A stretch of 33,759 bases of DNA from Lachnospiraceae bacterium (GTDB taxonomy: Bacteria; Bacillota; Clostridia; Lachnospirales; Lachnospiraceae), in NCBI GenBank assembly GCA_024694965.1, contig JAILJC010000014.1:1-33759 (forward strand). Reading direction: 5' to 3'. The notes beneath the pieces are model-generated. The model was not told where the DNA came from. It made no database searches and saw nothing but the letters and a program-made list of their open reading frames with translations. A program made the position numbers and the translations under genes. The stretch's first letter is position 1; each line of letters starts with the position of its first letter. Below are positions 25,714 to 33,759 of the stretch, piece by piece.

Positions 25714-26670
25714 TCAGTTCTCGCTGCCGTTTCCGGTCCTTTCCTCAACTATGTACCTAGGGCGCTCCTTAACCTCAAGATATATCTTGCCTATATACTG
25801 TCCTACGACTCCTACGGAGAACAGCAAAAGGCCGCCGATAAACCACAATGAAAGTACTATCGAAGTCCAGCCACTTACCACATTGCCCGTAATATATGAA
25901 TGAAGAGCATATATTGCAAACGCGATCGCCAGGATGATCATGCACACGCCCGTGCCCATGATATATGACATCGGCTTTACGCTGAATGATGTAATGCCGT
26001 CAAACGCAAAAGAAAGCATCTTTCCAAACGGATATTTTGACTCTCCGGCTGTCCTTGCCTTACGTTCGTAGTATACACAATCTGATCTGTAGCCGATAGT
26101 GGGCACGATACCGCGAAGGAAAAGATTCCTCTCCTTGAACTGCGAAAGCCCGTCAAGGGCACGGGAACTCATCAGCCTGAAATCGGCATGGTTATAAACG
26201 CTTTTTACGCCCATGCGCTTCATAAGCTTATAAAAGCCCTGTGCGGTGAAGCGCTTGAAAAACGTATCCGTTTTACGCGCGCTGCGGACACCGTACACTA
26301 TATCGCAGCCCTCTTTGAATTTGGTGAGCATATCATTTATGACAGATATATCGTCCTGAAGGTCTGCGTCAATGGATATGGCGGCATCAACTTCATCCTT
26401 AACGGTCATAAGTCCCGCCAGCAGTGCATTCTGGTGGCCCACGTTGGCTGCAAGCTTTAGTCCCCTGACATTGTCAGAGTCATTTGCATATCCGCTTATC
26501 AGTTCCCATGTCTTATCGCTGCTTCCGTCATCGACATACATGATAAAACTGTCCCCTGAAACTGACCCTTCGTCCCTAAGCACGTTAAGAAGCCCTGTAA
26601 GTTCTTCATTTGTGACCGGCAGTACTTCCTGTTCGTTGTAACAGGGTACCACGATGGCAAGCTTGGTCAC
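25714..26670 (-). CDS. GT2 family polyprenyl-phosphate glycosyltransferase (DPM1/GtrB/ArnC-like)
   Basis: A 318-aa GT-A fold enzyme with VVPCYNEQ at the N-terminus, YVDDGSSDKT, the metal-binding DADLQDD, and two C-terminal membrane helices (about 232-255 and 265-290), the GtrB layout. It is expected to load a sugar from a nucleotide donor onto undecaprenyl phosphate at the inner face, which the GT-C proteins encoded upstream would use. The start chosen is GTG, 8 bases after GGAGG, giving MTKLAIVVPCYN. A longer frame to 26766 would overlap the preceding gene and adds residues unlike the family. It is followed directly by the unknown membrane protein. Confidence 0.9.
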   Translation of the reverse strand: MTKLAIVVPCYNEQEVLPVTNEELTGLLNVLRDEGSVSGDSFIMYVDDGSSDKTWELISGYANDSDNVRGLKLAANVGHQNALLAGLMTVKDEVDAAISIDADLQDDISVINDMLTKFKEGCDIVYGVRSARKTDTFFKRFTAQGFYKLMKRMGVKSVYNHADFRLMSSRALDGLSQFKERNLFLRGIVPTIGYRSDCVYYERKARTAGESKYPFGKMLSFAFDGITSFSVKPMSYIMGTGVCMIILAIAFAIYALHSYITGNVVSGWTSIVLSLWFIGGLLLFSVGVVGQYIGKIYLEVKERPRYIVEERTGNGSEN

Positions 26671-26749
26671 CGAAACTCCCTCCGATCCTCCGTAAATCTT
26701 ATATAAATGATCTGTTTTAAATTTAACATATAATAAACAATTAAGCAAA

Positions 26750-28666
26750 CTACGGGGCGTTTTCAACGATCAGGTTTGCATTCTCATCATAATAGTACAT
26801 GTGTCCCCTGACGGGAAGTTCCCCACCGGCCATAGCTCCTTTTATGGCGTCACACGCCTTTGCATCATCCACCATGCGTCCCGCAAAATAAACATAGTAT
26901 GCGCTTCTGTCGCTGCACTTTGAAAGCAGGGCCTCCGACTGATCCTGTCCGGAATCCTCCACTTCGTATTCGGTGGGAACGAGCGGTACAAGGTAATACA
27001 AAAGTCCCCTTGAATACAGTGAGTTGCCTTCATTGTTGACCACAAGCACCGTCCTTACATCTATCTTATCCGCACCGACCGGTGCCGTCTCATTGGCAAC
27101 CTCCCGCATCGTATTCCGCCCGACTTCATTGTTTCTCTCATAATTGGCCGGTATAAGGCTGTTATACATATTTAGCCACGGAGAACAGATAAGAAAAACA
27201 AGAGTCATAACCGGAAGCCCCCACTTACGGAGCGCCTTCATGGCCTTTGTCTTATCGGCATTGCCTTCTCCATTAATGTCTTCCGTTCCGTCTGCCGGGA
27301 ATGCCTCACATAGCCCTATGACCGATACATACATAAGGATAAAGGCATATGTACCGAAATACCGGTCAACGCTCGAAAGGCTCTCGGCCTCCCACTGCTC
27401 GAATACGAAAATATATGTATAACATAGAACGAGAAGATATCCTGCCAAGCCGGCAACGGTCACGATCATTCCCGTAAGTATGCGCCCGCGTCCGTCTTCT
27501 TTTTTTACCATGACAATGATCGCAAGCATGGTAAGTATCAGGGCCGCAAACAGCGAAAGCCCGTTCTTTTGAAGGCTTAAGGGTGAAACAAATATATATC
27601 TTATAAAGCTTTGTACCGTATCATGCGCATAATCCGGGAATATTATCCTTCCGCCGCTTATACTGTCTGAAAGCTTTCCCGACAGATATACCGAATTTCC
27701 CTTTATATTGCAGAATACCTTCCACGATAGATAGCATCCCGCGGCACACACAGCAGCAGCGGCAAGCGGTATAAGCCTCATTACCGGCTTACTCTCCCTG
27801 CCCTCCTTTTTGCACTTAAGGTGATCCGCAAGGATGGTAAAAAACCAGACGGCCAAAACTATGACGGTAAATACCGGCGCTATCTGCTTTACAAGAGTAA
27901 GGCACGACAGTGAAAGGATAATCTTAACAACGGTAAATAAGTCCTTTTTTTCCGTAAAGATAATGTGCACAAGGGCATAGCCCGCCAAGGCAGCCATGAA
28001 AGTATCCATCGACAGGCTGTCGATCATCTCATACATGAAAAGGTAGGGAAGCAGCATTGCGGCAAGGCCTGCCGATATCCTCCTTATGATACTGCCCTTA
28101 CCGGTGACGTATGAAAATACGGGAAGCAGGCAGGTATAGACAAGAAACGCCTTGTACTCAAACATCATCGGATCCGAAAAAGAGCGCATCCCCTGAAAGC
28201 CCCAGTAGAAGAACAGCTGCATAAGGGGCGGATAGCTCCTGTAGAACGTGGCGCTGTGGCTTCCGGTCGGCATAGTACCGTAATAAAACATATCCTTGGG
28301 AAACGTGGCGTTATAATGAAAATCATCCCATACGATTATGAAGTGATTGCTGTAAGCGATAAACGCAAGTATGATGACCGCTGCGTAGGTAATAAAACCT
28401 GCCGTCAGCAGGTTATCCTTTAAAAAGGCAGCCGAAGGAAAGATACGTTTTTTCTTTACGAAATAAAAGACCCAAAGGGCGCAAAGCAAAAGCATCGTCG
28501 CGGTATATGAATGATGAGCCTTTCCGAGTATGGCTATCCCATAGAGGATGAGCAGCAGAAAAAAGAGAATCGCAGGCAGCACTTCCCCGACTTTTTTATC
28601 GATGATATCAGCCGTCAGGATGGCCGCAAACAACAGTATTATAAGGTTTAACACACTCATTATCAT
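26750..28666 (-). CDS. GT-C-like polytopic membrane protein, putative glycosyltransferase
   Basis: 638 aa with about twelve membrane helices and a ~100-residue hydrophilic C-terminal domain. The first outer loop has IVWDDFHYNATFPKDM, an acidic pair followed by SYPPLMQLFFYWG, the pattern of GT-C enzymes (GT39/ArnT-like) where the Asp is catalytic. It would transfer a sugar from a lipid carrier on the outer face. The start overlaps the stop of the upstream gene by 4 bases; a second Met two codons on is also possible. The 79-base gap before the GT2 gene is AT-rich and may hold a weak internal promoter. Specific substrate unknown. Confidence 0.75.
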   Translation of the reverse strand: MIMSVLNLIILLFAAILTADIIDKKVGEVLPAILFFLLLILYGIAILGKAHHSYTATMLLLCALWVFYFVKKKRIFPSAAFLKDNLLTAGFITYAAVIILAFIAYSNHFIIVWDDFHYNATFPKDMFYYGTMPTGSHSATFYRSYPPLMQLFFYWGFQGMRSFSDPMMFEYKAFLVYTCLLPVFSYVTGKGSIIRRISAGLAAMLLPYLFMYEMIDSLSMDTFMAALAGYALVHIIFTEKKDLFTVVKIILSLSCLTLVKQIAPVFTVIVLAVWFFTILADHLKCKKEGRESKPVMRLIPLAAAAVCAAGCYLSWKVFCNIKGNSVYLSGKLSDSISGGRIIFPDYAHDTVQSFIRYIFVSPLSLQKNGLSLFAALILTMLAIIVMVKKEDGRGRILTGMIVTVAGLAGYLLVLCYTYIFVFEQWEAESLSSVDRYFGTYAFILMYVSVIGLCEAFPADGTEDINGEGNADKTKAMKALRKWGLPVMTLVFLICSPWLNMYNSLIPANYERNNEVGRNTMREVANETAPVGADKIDVRTVLVVNNEGNSLYSRGLLYYLVPLVPTEYEVEDSGQDQSEALLSKCSDRSAYYVYFAGRMVDDAKACDAIKGAMAGGELPVRGHMYYYDENANLIVENAP

Positions 28667-30882
28667 CCGGCATCTCCCCCCTTATGCGGTTCGTTTAATA
28701 TCCCCCTTGAAACGGCAAACACGTATACATGCTTGCATATTACTATCATGAGCCACACTCCGCCCGCAAGGATCGAAAACAGGAACGCAGCCGTATATAT
28801 CGTTTTAACCCTGTATTTAAGGTGCAGTTCCTGGACCTCATCCGATTTCGTAAGGTATACCCTTACCCTGTTGCGATTCCCCTTTTCCACCTTAAGCGGC
28901 GCTCCGTTTTGATCATATGCATAATACCCTTCATAATAAAACTCGGGAAACTCCATATACTGGCCTTCCGACTTTGATGTATATGAACAGTCGATCTTAG
29001 TATACATTTTGCTGTAGGAATATGCCTCAACATCATCATAATCGGAAAATTCACCCGTATCTGTTTTATACCATTCGGTCAGAGTTCCGTCGGGAAGATA
29101 ATCCTCCATCAGCGTGTTGATCTCACCGACCTGCGGACTGTGAAAAAGCTTTGGCGTAACGTAAAACTGCTGAAAATCAATTACCACTCCAAGCAGCAGC
29201 GAAAAAATTATAACACCCATTGCAGCGCGGTGTACCGGATCCTTATCCCGCCGCTTGCAGAATGCAGCCAGCGCGACGGCCTGCGCGACCGAAGGAACAG
29301 CCATGATATGGAACCTCCTCGGATACTGCATCATCCCAAGGAACGAATCGATAAACGGCAGCCTCCCAAACAGCTTCCAGGGAAAAAACGGTGTGCCGAT
29401 TATGAGAAAGATGAATGCGGTGATAAATATCCTTCTCGCAAAACGGTCCAGCTTTCCGCTTACATAAACCGTAACAAGAGCGCTTATCGTGACCGCAAAT
29501 GCGACCACATTCTGCATCTCCCTGTACCAGTTTACTCCCGTGTTGTAGAAATCGGTCCAGGCCAGTGCCGCCCGGTTCCATGCGGTAAAGTAGAAGCCCA
29601 TAAACGGCAGCAGTGTACCTATCGATAAAACGCTAAACATTATGGCAGCCTTTACAAGTGCCATAAAAACTTCCCTTTCCTTTAAGGCTATTATATGTGC
29701 GATGATATATACAAACATCACTATGAGCGACAGGGCAAAACTTAATACATGACAGCTAACTATCCCCCACAGTCCGATCGCGATAAACTTCCAGCTTGAC
29801 CCCTTCTTTTTTATGACTTCATAAATCCCAACTATCAGTATCGGCAAAAAGACGAGTGATGTCCCCATTCCCGCTCCGGCGCCAAGGTTCATCATCACAA
29901 ACAGCCTGAAGGGCTCGATAAGATAGACAACGGCCGCGATAACAGCCCGCTTAACGGACCCGAACATCCTTCTTACGCTTACTGCAGTGACTAATGCCGT
30001 GGCAATATTGACCACTATCATGTAGATATTATATGCAACCGGTATCGAAACTCCGAGCAGCCTGAGAAAAGCGGGAAAATACAAAAACAGACTTGGCTGT
30101 AATATAACCATCTCCCCGTATTGATTTGCATAATTGGGACCGATGATGACCGGAAACTGTCCGTCCCGTATACCCTGCACGATGGCTTCGATCCTTTTAA
30201 GAGCTCCCTGGGTATCGACCTCATATCTGGTTCCCCTTGAGCAGTACGGGATATTGACCAGGATAAGGGTGAGCACCAGCAGGACAATATATGACAGTTC
30301 TCTCTTGGAAAGCTTTAGCCTGTTGAAGATCAGAACAAATATGCATAAAGCCAGCGCAACGATGGCCGCCGAAATTATATACGCCTCCGTATCCCTGTTA
30401 AGCCTTATGTCCGAACGGATAGCCATCCTGTTTACCGCAAGCTCGCCTTCCGACGACTGATAAACCTTCAGCCTGCCTTTATCCGTTCCTATGGGCAGGA
30501 TCAGCAGATCATTAGTGATAGTGTTCTCCGTACCTCCCGTCACCGGAAGTTCAATACTGAACGTGCAGTTATTGTTTCCCTGCACGAGCACATCCGCTTC
30601 CGCCGTAGAGGAATAAGTGATGTCTATATGATAATTACCCGAGGGCAAGATAAACGGCTGTGTATCGAATACAAAATCATCCGAAGGTGCGTATGAACGG
30701 ATCGCGCCGTCTGTTATCTTAGCAGTTTTAAGTTCAATCTCCTGCGGTGCAAAAACGATGATCTTATTCTGATCCTTCCTTGACATGCACAAAATTGCTG
30801 TAAATACAAAAACAAGGCATATTAAAAATATGCCAATGATCTTTTCTTTATTGCCAAGCCTGTATACTTTATCCGTTTTCAT
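28663..30882 (-). CDS. GT-C-type membrane protein, PTPS-related/YfhO-like
   Basis: 739 aa, the same architecture as the protein at 17165-19375: an N-terminal helix (about 14-32), a beta-rich outer domain (about 40-155), many membrane helices, a C-terminal outer domain and a final helix (about 695-720). The shared first-loop features are EVDTQGALKRIEA and YGEMVILQPSLFLYFPAFLR; the C-terminal outer domain shares YAYDxxG and a basic/NR segment. It is expected to use a lipid-linked donor made by the GT2 of the operon. Start and stop both overlap neighbours by 4 bases, so it is firmly within the operon. Identity of the sugar is unknown. Confidence 0.8.
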   Translation of the reverse strand: MKTDKVYRLGNKEKIIGIFLICLVFVFTAILCMSRKDQNKIIVFAPQEIELKTAKITDGAIRSYAPSDDFVFDTQPFILPSGNYHIDITYSSTAEADVLVQGNNNCTFSIELPVTGGTENTITNDLLILPIGTDKGRLKVYQSSEGELAVNRMAIRSDIRLNRDTEAYIISAAIVALALCIFVLIFNRLKLSKRELSYIVLLVLTLILVNIPYCSRGTRYEVDTQGALKRIEAIVQGIRDGQFPVIIGPNYANQYGEMVILQPSLFLYFPAFLRLLGVSIPVAYNIYMIVVNIATALVTAVSVRRMFGSVKRAVIAAVVYLIEPFRLFVMMNLGAGAGMGTSLVFLPILIVGIYEVIKKKGSSWKFIAIGLWGIVSCHVLSFALSLIVMFVYIIAHIIALKEREVFMALVKAAIMFSVLSIGTLLPFMGFYFTAWNRAALAWTDFYNTGVNWYREMQNVVAFAVTISALVTVYVSGKLDRFARRIFITAFIFLIIGTPFFPWKLFGRLPFIDSFLGMMQYPRRFHIMAVPSVAQAVALAAFCKRRDKDPVHRAAMGVIIFSLLLGVVIDFQQFYVTPKLFHSPQVGEINTLMEDYLPDGTLTEWYKTDTGEFSDYDDVEAYSYSKMYTKIDCSYTSKSEGQYMEFPEFYYEGYYAYDQNGAPLKVEKGNRNRVRVYLTKSDEVQELHLKYRVKTIYTAAFLFSILAGGVWLMIVICKHVYVFAVSRGILNEPHKGGDAG

Positions 30883-31604
30883 GTATTTCCACCTTCCGGT
30901 GGTGCGACCAGTTCCTCGATGACTATCTGGAACGGATCTATGACCTCGTTTTCAAACACGATCCCGGCTTCCCTACAATTACCGTAAATTACCGGAAGTT
31001 CCGAACATCCAAGCAGAACCGGGTTTTCATCAGCGCAGGCAAGGCTCCTGAATAATTCCCTGGTCGCCTTGCCGATCAGGTTCTGCTTAACATCCTCGAT
31101 TATTGTCCTTATATCAACAAGTCCCTTTTCATCGGGATTTATGATCTCGATCTTCGTCCCCGAAAAAGCATCCGTATATATTCCGGTCTCCACGGTTCCC
31201 TCGGTAGCCAGTAACCTGACCTTATCATAACCCTTGCTGACACACAGCCTTACGGCAGCCTCGATTATGTTGATCACACAGCCTTCAGCGCCATCAACAA
31301 GCTTTATCGCATCAGGCAGAAAAATGTGCGCGGTATGGCAGCCTACTATTATCCTGTCAGCACCGCAGTTCATCAGGTTCCTTACCGATGAAGCAAGGCA
31401 TTCAACTACTTTATCCTTTTGCTCATTATAAAGAACGGCCCTGACCCTGCTCGGAACGGTGGAAAAATTGTCAATTATCACGTGAGGCTTCTCCCAGTCC
31501 TTCTTGGTGGGAGCCGCATCTATAATACGCTTAAACAGATCGACCGTGGCATACGATCCCATTCCGCCTACTATTCCTATGATATGGTCATTTTTCTCAC
31601 TCAT
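30879..31604 (-). CDS. Aspartate/glutamate racemase family protein
   Basis: A 241-aa cofactor-independent racemase of the Asp/Glu/hydantoin family. The N-terminus reads GIVGGMGSYATVDLF, the first catalytic Cys is about 89 in VGCHTAH and the second about 200 in LGCSELPVI, so both acid/base cysteines are present. It would interconvert L- and D-Asp (or Glu) in the cytoplasm; YgeA- and RacX-like members have broader substrates. The ribosome site is GGAG. It lies 20 bases after an aspartate-aminotransferase-type gene and overlaps the next membrane protein gene by 4 bases. That context points to a specialised product rather than general D-Glu supply for peptidoglycan. Confidence 0.87.
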   Translation of the reverse strand: MSEKNDHIIGIVGGMGSYATVDLFKRIIDAAPTKKDWEKPHVIIDNFSTVPSRVRAVLYNEQKDKVVECLASSVRNLMNCGADRIIVGCHTAHIFLPDAIKLVDGAEGCVINIIEAAVRLCVSKGYDKVRLLATEGTVETGIYTDAFSGTKIEIINPDEKGLVDIRTIIEDVKQNLIGKATRELFRSLACADENPVLLGCSELPVIYGNCREAGIVFENEVIDPFQIVIEELVAPPEGGNT

Positions 31605-31624
31605 GTTGATTCTCCGCAGTACGG

Positions 31625-32827
31625 TCAGTCCTTACCGGCCGCATATTTTATGGCAGCTGCAAATACCTGCATCGCAAGCCTTAAATCCTCGCAGCTTAAA
31701 TAGGTGGGTGCAAGACGGATGAATGCATCCTTCGGATCATTCCCATACGGGAAAGTCGATCCTGCCGGAGTTATCCTGACACCCGCATCCTTACACAATT
31801 CCCAAACCTTTTTCGCCGAAACTCCGACGAGCTCCACGTTAATGAAATATCCTCCGCCGGGCAGCGACCATTTAGCCAGCCCCGTTCCGTCAAGCTCGCT
31901 CCGTAATACTTCATCAACCGTTTCGAACTTTGGATAAACGATCCCGGCAAGCTTTTTCATATGTGCCTTAAGGCCCGCCGCATCCTTAAAGAACAGGAAA
32001 TGCCTGTATTCGTTTATCTTATCTCCCGACTTTAACTGAAGCAGCGTTTTCTTCTTATACCATTCGGTGTTGCTTAAGGAGGATGCGAACAGGCCGACTC
32101 CTCCGCCCGGGAATGTTATCTTTGATGTTGACGCAAATTCATACGCCCTGTCAGGATACCCTGCCTTCTCGCATTCCCTTAATATATTGAGTATCTTCGG
32201 TTCCTTGTCGGTAAGATGATGGATCACATAAGCGTTATCCCACATGAGCGTAAAATCATCCGCCGCCGCTTTAAGTCCCGCGAGCCGCCTTACCGTAGTA
32301 TCCGAATATATCGCACCCGTCGGATTCGAATAAAGCGGAACGCACCATATGCCCTTTATGGTTTCATCATTGCGTACCAGTTCCTCAACCTTATCCATAT
32401 CCGGTCCGTCATCCAGCATATCAACCGGGATCATCTTTATCCCGAAAGCATCACATATCTTAAAATGCTTTTCATATCCGGGTGAGGGACATATGAAGCT
32501 CACGCTGTCATATTCCTTCCACGGCTTGTGTCCGTTAAGTCCAAAGAGTACCGCCTTATTTATAAGATCATACATTATGGTAGTGCTCATGGTCCCGCCG
32601 ATGTAAACCTCATCAGGCGTAACGTCCAGGATCTTGGCAAACAGTTCCCTTAAGGGCTTAATACCGCCTGTACCGGCATAGCCGCGATAATCAACCTCAT
32701 GCACAAGGTCCGTTTCCGATGTAACAACGTCAAGCATCGGCATCGCAAGAGCCAGCTGATCCTCGGACGGCCAGCCGCGTTCCATATTAATGCTTATATC
32801 CTTACCCAGGTATTCTTCGTATTTCAT
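31625..32827 (-). CDS. PLP-dependent aminotransferase, AspB4/type Ic aspartate aminotransferase-like
   Basis: A 400-aa fold-type I aminotransferase. PLP Lys is about 236 in STSKITFPGGG, as in the AspB4/type Ic group (PF12897-like); an N-terminal GTGGIKPLRELF, CVPLYSNPTGA and WDNAYVIHHL also fit. It likely transfers the amino group between aspartate and 2-oxoglutarate, or acts on a related keto acid. The start shares one base with the stop of the nucleotidyltransferase gene. Next comes the Asp/Glu racemase, so the two may supply D-aspartate or a modified amino acid for the surface polymer. A housekeeping role is possible but less likely in this setting. Confidence 0.87.
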   Translation of the reverse strand: MKYEEYLGKDISINMERGWPSEDQLALAMPMLDVVTSETDLVHEVDYRGYAGTGGIKPLRELFAKILDVTPDEVYIGGTMSTTIMYDLINKAVLFGLNGHKPWKEYDSVSFICPSPGYEKHFKICDAFGIKMIPVDMLDDGPDMDKVEELVRNDETIKGIWCVPLYSNPTGAIYSDTTVRRLAGLKAAADDFTLMWDNAYVIHHLTDKEPKILNILRECEKAGYPDRAYEFASTSKITFPGGGVGLFASSLSNTEWYKKKTLLQLKSGDKINEYRHFLFFKDAAGLKAHMKKLAGIVYPKFETVDEVLRSELDGTGLAKWSLPGGGYFINVELVGVSAKKVWELCKDAGVRITPAGSTFPYGNDPKDAFIRLAPTYLSCEDLRLAMQVFAAAIKYAAGKD

Positions 32828-33573
32828 TATTTGAATATCTCCTCTGCTATCTTAAGATCGTTCTCATCATCTATCTCAAACCAGAGTCCGTCTCCCGAAG
32901 TCAGTCCGTAAACCGCATGAGAGTCATTACGGACTATACGCCTCATTATGTTTTCAAGAGGTGACTTTCCGTTTGTTTCCTCGCAGATATCATTTAAGCA
33001 GGGCGTTAAAACGTCCTTGGTAAAGCCTGCTGAAAACTTATGTATATTGATGGTCTTATATTTATCCTCAACTACGTAGTTTTCTTCGCGCATCGACTTG
33101 TGTGTCCAGTCTGCTACAAATCCGTCATCCGCAAGCTCGACAAAGGTTCCGTCAAGACGCGGCTCATACGGCTCGACCATCGTAGTGTTTTCATGAGTAT
33201 CATCAACAAGCCTTCTTAAAAGCACATTATCAAAAAAGACATCGCCCTCAAGCAGATACAAAACATCAAAATCGCCTACAGCACTTAATCCTTCTTTAAG
33301 TGAAAATGAAGTATTTGTCTGTGCGTAGATATCGTTAACGGCATACGTGATCTTCATCCCCTTATGATCGCTGCCGATCTCCTTCTTTATCTCATCTCCG
33401 AGATAACCGATAACAAGCACGGTCTCCTCAACACCAATGTCCTTAAGGTTATCAAGTGCATTAAACAGTATGGGAGTTCCGTTTACCCTGGTAAGGCATT
33501 TGTGTGTGGTCAGTGTCCTCGGTTGTAACCTCGTTCCCATACCGGCAACAAGGATCACGGCTTTTGCTGTCAT
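32827..33573 (-). CDS. LicC-like nucleotidyltransferase
   Basis: A 248-aa NTP transferase with the N-terminal signature VAGMGTRLQP (about 9-18), THKCL with Lys about 25, and VNDIYAQTNTSFSL followed by LLEGDVFF. The NDxYxxTNxxxSL block is typical of the LicC/PntC-type cytidylyltransferases rather than of sugar-1-phosphate enzymes such as RmlA. It would activate a phosphorylated small molecule with CTP or another NTP. The start is ATG 33573 with GGAGG 6 bases upstream. The frame stays open to 33711, but that stretch is palindromic repeat DNA. It is the first gene of the operon inside this window. Confidence 0.87.
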   Translation of the reverse strand: MTAKAVILVAGMGTRLQPRTLTTHKCLTRVNGTPILFNALDNLKDIGVEETVLVIGYLGDEIKKEIGSDHKGMKITYAVNDIYAQTNTSFSLKEGLSAVGDFDVLYLLEGDVFFDNVLLRRLVDDTHENTTMVEPYEPRLDGTFVELADDGFVADWTHKSMREENYVVEDKYKTINIHKFSAGFTKDVLTPCLNDICEETNGKSPLENIMRRIVRNDSHAVYGLTSGDGLWFEIDDENDLKIAEEIFK

Positions 33574-33610
33574 TGAAAGTCCTCCTGCATAATGTAATGC
33601 CCCCTCCTTT

Positions 33611-33654
33611 TCTCTGTCATAAGGACTACACCACTTCGTGGTACCCCTCATGAC
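33611..33654. repeat. Imperfect palindromic repeat, copy 1
   Basis: A 44-base unit; 41 of 44 bases match copy 2. The outer arms GTCATAAGG and CCTCATGAC pair with one mismatch, and the apex is ACCAC-TTC-GTGGT, separated by an internal loop. This gives a bulged hairpin of REP-like form. It lies 38 bases upstream of the nucleotidyltransferase start. Confidence 0.8.
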
Positions 33655-33670
33655 CAAAGTCGGCGGCCAA

Positions 33671-33714
33671 TCTATGTCATAAGGACTCCACCACTGCGTG
33701 GTACCCCTCATGAC
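33671..33714. repeat. Imperfect palindromic repeat, copy 2
   Basis: The second copy of the 44-base unit, exactly 60 bases after copy 1. The apex is ACCAC-TGC-GTGGT, differing from copy 1 in the loop, and the outer arms are identical to copy 1. The 16-base spacer between copies is not conserved with any flank I can see. Confidence 0.8.
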
Positions 33715-33722
33715 GAATGTCT

Positions 33723-33758
33723 GGAACCATCCTGAATTATGCTTCGCATAATGGTTCC
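33723..33758. repeat. Bulged hairpin at the window edge
   Basis: Outer arms GGAACC and GGTTCC enclose an inner stem ATTATGC-TTC-GCATAAT; seven bases bulge on the left side only. It differs in sequence from the two 44-base repeats but shares the bulged shape and TTC apex. It may be cut by the window end, so the full element is not known. Confidence 0.6.
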
Positions 33759-33759
33759 T

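Noticed and set aside
25714-26766. Longer GT2 reading frame starting at 26766
   Set aside because: It would overlap the preceding gene, adds 32 residues not typical of the family and ignores the GGAGG site ahead of the GTG at 26670.
33574-33711. 46-codon N-terminal extension of the nucleotidyltransferase
   Set aside because: It is made of palindromic repeat DNA, while a GGAGG site and the family-typical N-terminus point to the ATG at 33573.
33611-33759. CRISPR array
   Set aside because: There are only two copies with a 16-base spacer, the repeats form large hairpins, and no cas gene is present.

Overview
The window looks like chromosome of an anaerobic Firmicute of the family Lachnospiraceae (Butyrivibrio/Roseburia-like). 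This is inferred from moderate GC, many Lachnospiraceae-style proteins (a DUF6106-like protein, zinc-ribbon membrane proteins, an AspB4-type aminotransferase, a CBS-containing IMP dehydrogenase), GGAGG-type ribosome sites and TTGACA/TATAAT-type promoters. All genes but one read on the minus strand. I see no rRNA, tRNA, CRISPR array or transposase gene, and no gene-free stretch longer than 300 bases.

Layout, left to right. (1) 1-1965: the 5' 655 codons of a GH2 beta-mannosidase-like enzyme with its own promoter; the usual catalytic nucleophile Glu is Gly. (2) 2075-9307: a tight minus-strand run, transcribed right to left: rRNA m5C methyltransferase, ArsR/SmtB-type metal sensor with complete zinc-site signatures, a soluble and a membrane zinc-ribbon protein, then an ABC ATPase with two ABC-2 permeases. 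(3) 9583-11274: a TetR-type regulator with an extra ~360-residue acidic tail, downstream of palindromes that could be operators. (4) 11452-11522: a perfect 32-bp inverted repeat directly after the stop codon of the next gene. (5) 11523-16542: guaB, a small membrane protein and a PAS/GAF GGDEF-EAL protein, apparently one operon. (6) 16623-19375: a DUF6106-like protein and a large GT-C/PTPS-related membrane protein. (7) 19505-20629: the only plus-strand gene, a polysaccharide pyruvyl transferase. (8) 20593-33573: an eleven-gene minus-strand operon.

The operon in (8) is the most system-like part. In transcription order it encodes a LicC-like nucleotidyltransferase, an aspartate-aminotransferase-type PLP enzyme, an Asp/Glu racemase, a PTPS-related membrane glycosyltransferase, another GT-C-like membrane protein, a DPM1/GtrB-like GT2, an unknown single-pass protein, an MBOAT O-acyltransferase, its SGNH partner and, last, aroA. 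Most junctions overlap or are under 25 bases. My reading is that it makes a nucleotide-activated small molecule (perhaps derived from an amino acid) and a lipid-linked sugar, exports or transfers them to a cell-surface glycan and O-acylates that glycan. The chemistry is inferred. Upstream of it, at the right edge, are two copies of a 44-base imperfect palindromic repeat at a 60-base period and a third, unrelated bulged hairpin.
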